Of a DNA stretch of 50,069 bases, positions 48,627 to 50,069 are shown piece after piece. The notes under the pieces are model-generated. The model worked only from the letters and a program-made list of their open reading frames with translations, did not search any database and was not told the origin of the DNA. Numbering within the stretch: the first letter of the stretch is position 1; each line of letters begins with the position of its first letter. The stretch is from assembly GCA_028280025.1 (NCBI GenBank), contig JANQMO010000020.1, positions 1-50,069 of the forward strand, in the 5' to 3' direction. The position numbers were made by a program, and so were the translations under genes. Origin of the DNA: Chlorobium sp. GTDB lineage: Bacteria; Bacteroidota; Chlorobiia; Chlorobiales; Chlorobiaceae.

Positions 48627-49859
48627 ATGTTTGATATGACCAATAAGTATGACTCTGAGAATAATCCTTTTGATCGTCAGCAACGAATAGGATGGTGGGA
48701 TCAGGATAAGTTGAGAAATGCTAGGATCATGATTGTCGGTGCTGGCGCTATCGGGAACGAAGTCTTGAAAAACCTGGCTCTATTGGGTGTTGGTTATCTG
48801 TTTATCGTTGATTTTGATGTCGTTTCGGTTTCTAACCTGAGCAGGACTGTATTGTTCAGGAAAGAGGATGTCGGAAAAAGAAAGGCTGAAATAGCAGCAA
48901 AACGGGTTAAAGAAATTGGTGTACTTGACGATATGCTTGTTGACTGGTTCCATGGTGATCTGGTATGGGATCTAGGGACGGGAATATACAGGGATATGGA
49001 TATTGTATTAGGCTGTCTCGACAATGTCGAGACGAGGGTTGCCGTTAACAAGCATTGCTGGTTAACCAATACACCATGGATTGATGCCGGAATGAAGGAA
49101 CTGGGGATGAGAGTCGAGTTTTATAATCCCCCAAACCTCCCATGTTACCAGTGTAATCTGACGAAAGAACAGCTTGCTAATGCAAGGCGGCGTTATTCTT
49201 GTGACGAGTTCAAGAAAACAGCAATCGATGAAGGGAAAGTACCGACAACCCAGATAACTTCATCTTTGGTTGCTGCGCTGCAAGTTCAGGAGGCAGTTAA
49301 ATACCTGTGCGGCCAAGAGGTGATGACCGGAAAAAAAATATACTATCAGGGAACTGTAAATGATTTTGATGTTTTGTCCAAAGGCGTAAATGTCAATTGT
49401 ATCGGTCACGTTCATTATGACGAAATTGTCTCTTTGCCTTTAGGTGTCGATTCAAAATTAAGGGATTTTCTGGAACAGGTTAACAGCGAGGATTATTCCG
49501 ATTCGGGGGCTGTTTTGGATCTGACTGGTGATCGCTCTTTTGTTAAATCTGTCCGTTGCAAATCATGTTTGAAAAAGATTGATATCATGAGGCCGACATA
49601 CAGGGTGTCTGAAAAAGAGTGGATTTGTAAAGAGTGCCGTAACAGAGGAGACTACTCTTTCGATAATGATATGAATATTGAGTCTTTAAAAGAAACGCAG
49701 GACGTATTCGGACTTGATGACTGCGAAGAAAGCATACTTGATCTGACACTCGAACAGATAGGGATTCCGATCTGTCATGTAGTTGCTGTTTTTGATAAGA
49801 ATGGAGACTATAAATACTATGAATTAACTGGGGATAAAAAACTATATTTGAGTCGTTAA
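48627..49859 (+). CDS. E1-like ubiquitin-activating enzyme (ThiF/MoeB fold) with zinc ribbon and UFD-like C-terminus
   Basis: The 410-residue protein has the ThiF/E1 adenylation domain: VGAGAIGNEVLKNLALLGVG (GxGxxG, about 37-56), DFDVVSVSNLSRTVLF with the Arg finger (R73), KRKAE (84-88) and CLDNVETR (Asp132). Cysteines are CYQC (C173, C176) and a candidate catalytic Cys at C192 (RRRYSCDEF). GKVPTTQITSSLVAALQVQE follows. After about residue 300, CKSC ... CKEC (C311, C314, C334, C337) form a zinc ribbon. The end, LDLTLEQIGIPICHVVAVF then KYYELTGDKK, resembles the ubiquitin-fold domain of E1. It would adenylate the C-terminus of a ubiquitin-like protein and pass it on. Confidence 0.85.
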   Translation: MFDMTNKYDSENNPFDRQQRIGWWDQDKLRNARIMIVGAGAIGNEVLKNLALLGVGYLFIVDFDVVSVSNLSRTVLFRKEDVGKRKAEIAAKRVKEIGVLDDMLVDWFHGDLVWDLGTGIYRDMDIVLGCLDNVETRVAVNKHCWLTNTPWIDAGMKELGMRVEFYNPPNLPCYQCNLTKEQLANARRRYSCDEFKKTAIDEGKVPTTQITSSLVAALQVQEAVKYLCGQEVMTGKKIYYQGTVNDFDVLSKGVNVNCIGHVHYDEIVSLPLGVDSKLRDFLEQVNSEDYSDSGAVLDLTGDRSFVKSVRCKSCLKKIDIMRPTYRVSEKEWICKECRNRGDYSFDNDMNIESLKETQDVFGLDDCEESILDLTLEQIGIPICHVVAVFDKNGDYKYYELTGDKKLYLSR

Positions 49860-49940
49860 GCTCAGGGGACGCGGGGCGTTAAAATGATTTTTATTGCTTT
49901 TTATATCTATATATCTTTTCATAACAAAACAGAAACAAAC

Positions 49941-50069
49941 ATGGCAGATCTAAGCGTAAATTTTTCACATCCGACGAATGCGCAGCTCATAACGGTGACA
50001 ATCGATGATACCATGACCGGTAGGGAGGTTGTTGCGGAGTTGATTGCGAACGACTTTGTCCAAGCTTCG
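49941..50069 (+). CDS. ubiquitin-like beta-grasp protein (N-terminal part)
   Basis: ATG 49941 opens a frame to the window end (43 residues). The start MADLSVNFSHP is a beta strand; LITVTIDDTMTGREVVAELI is strand 2 followed by the helix, the usual first half of the ubiquitin-like beta-grasp fold. It lies 81 bp after the E1-like gene and so is the presumed substrate/modifier. The C-terminal tail (needed for activation, typically ending Gly) is outside the window, so this is not provable here. Confidence 0.7.
   Translation, partial: MADLSVNFSHPTNAQLITVTIDDTMTGREVVAELIANDFVQAS

Noticed and set aside
1..50069. tRNA, rRNA or CRISPR
   Set aside because: No cloverleaf, rRNA-like or repeat-spacer pattern was recognised by eye; a tRNA scan would be needed to be certain.

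Overview
The window reads as chromosomal DNA of a green sulfur bacterium (Chlorobi, probably Chlorobium or Prosthecochloris-like). The evidence is gene content: a BciA-type divinyl chlorophyllide 8-vinyl reductase (24104-25141), a CsmI/J/X-like chlorosome ferredoxin (30119-31168) beside an SDR resembling chlorophyll b reductase, and several dispersed non-coding repeat families. No rRNA, tRNA or CRISPR array was recognised. The genus is an inference.

1-13.1 kb is mostly core genome. A Bax inhibitor-1 homologue with a heptanucleotide tandem repeat directly before its start codon overlaps aroQ, followed by a small outer-membrane barrel. On the minus strand lie a TPR protein, a DoxX protein, priA, and the rlmN/unknown/adk cluster. 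Then come a small winged-helix regulator (plus strand), an M48 lipoprotein protease, an OGG1-type 8-oxoguanine glycosylase and a KamA-family radical SAM enzyme with a clear terminator.

13.4-25.8 kb is mainly plus strand: a Cache-domain lipoprotein, an NCS2 purine/pyrimidine permease, an acyl-CoA ligase, an RRM RNA-binding protein with a structured leader, an SDR, a CPA2 antiporter with a TrkA-N domain, a PAP2 phosphatase, a two-gene exported caspase-fold-like (DUF6345-like) unit, and bciA. A YdcF-like protein is on the minus strand.

26-40.4 kb holds a fused HyuA-HyuB 5-oxoprolinase, the chlorosome ferredoxin-DUF4332 fusion, the chlorophyll b reductase-like SDR with the active-site Tyr replaced by His, an NAD(P)H-binding protein, a polytopic membrane protein, lipA, a beta carbonic anhydrase, an ECF sigma/anti-sigma/CpxP-like operon, a ParA plus small DNA-binding-like partner with an inverted repeat before the operon, an SDR and a tandem universal stress protein.

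40.5-44.1 kb is a likely nickel uptake operon (TonB-dependent receptor, NikK-like DUF4198 protein, NikL-like protein). Its promoter carries a perfect GTGTTAC-N13-GTAACAC inverted repeat matching the NikR half-site type.

44.4-50.07 kb becomes accessory: a sugar dehydrogenase-like lipoprotein, a small membrane protein, a decayed acetolactate decarboxylase gene, a complete IS630-family element flanked by TA, and an AT-richer cluster cut by the window edge. That cluster has a zinc-ribbon protein, an E1-like (ThiF fold) enzyme with a zinc ribbon and a C-terminal segment resembling a ubiquitin-fold domain, and the start of a ubiquitin-like beta-grasp protein. It looks like a bacterial ubiquitin-like conjugation operon and is the most interesting system here.
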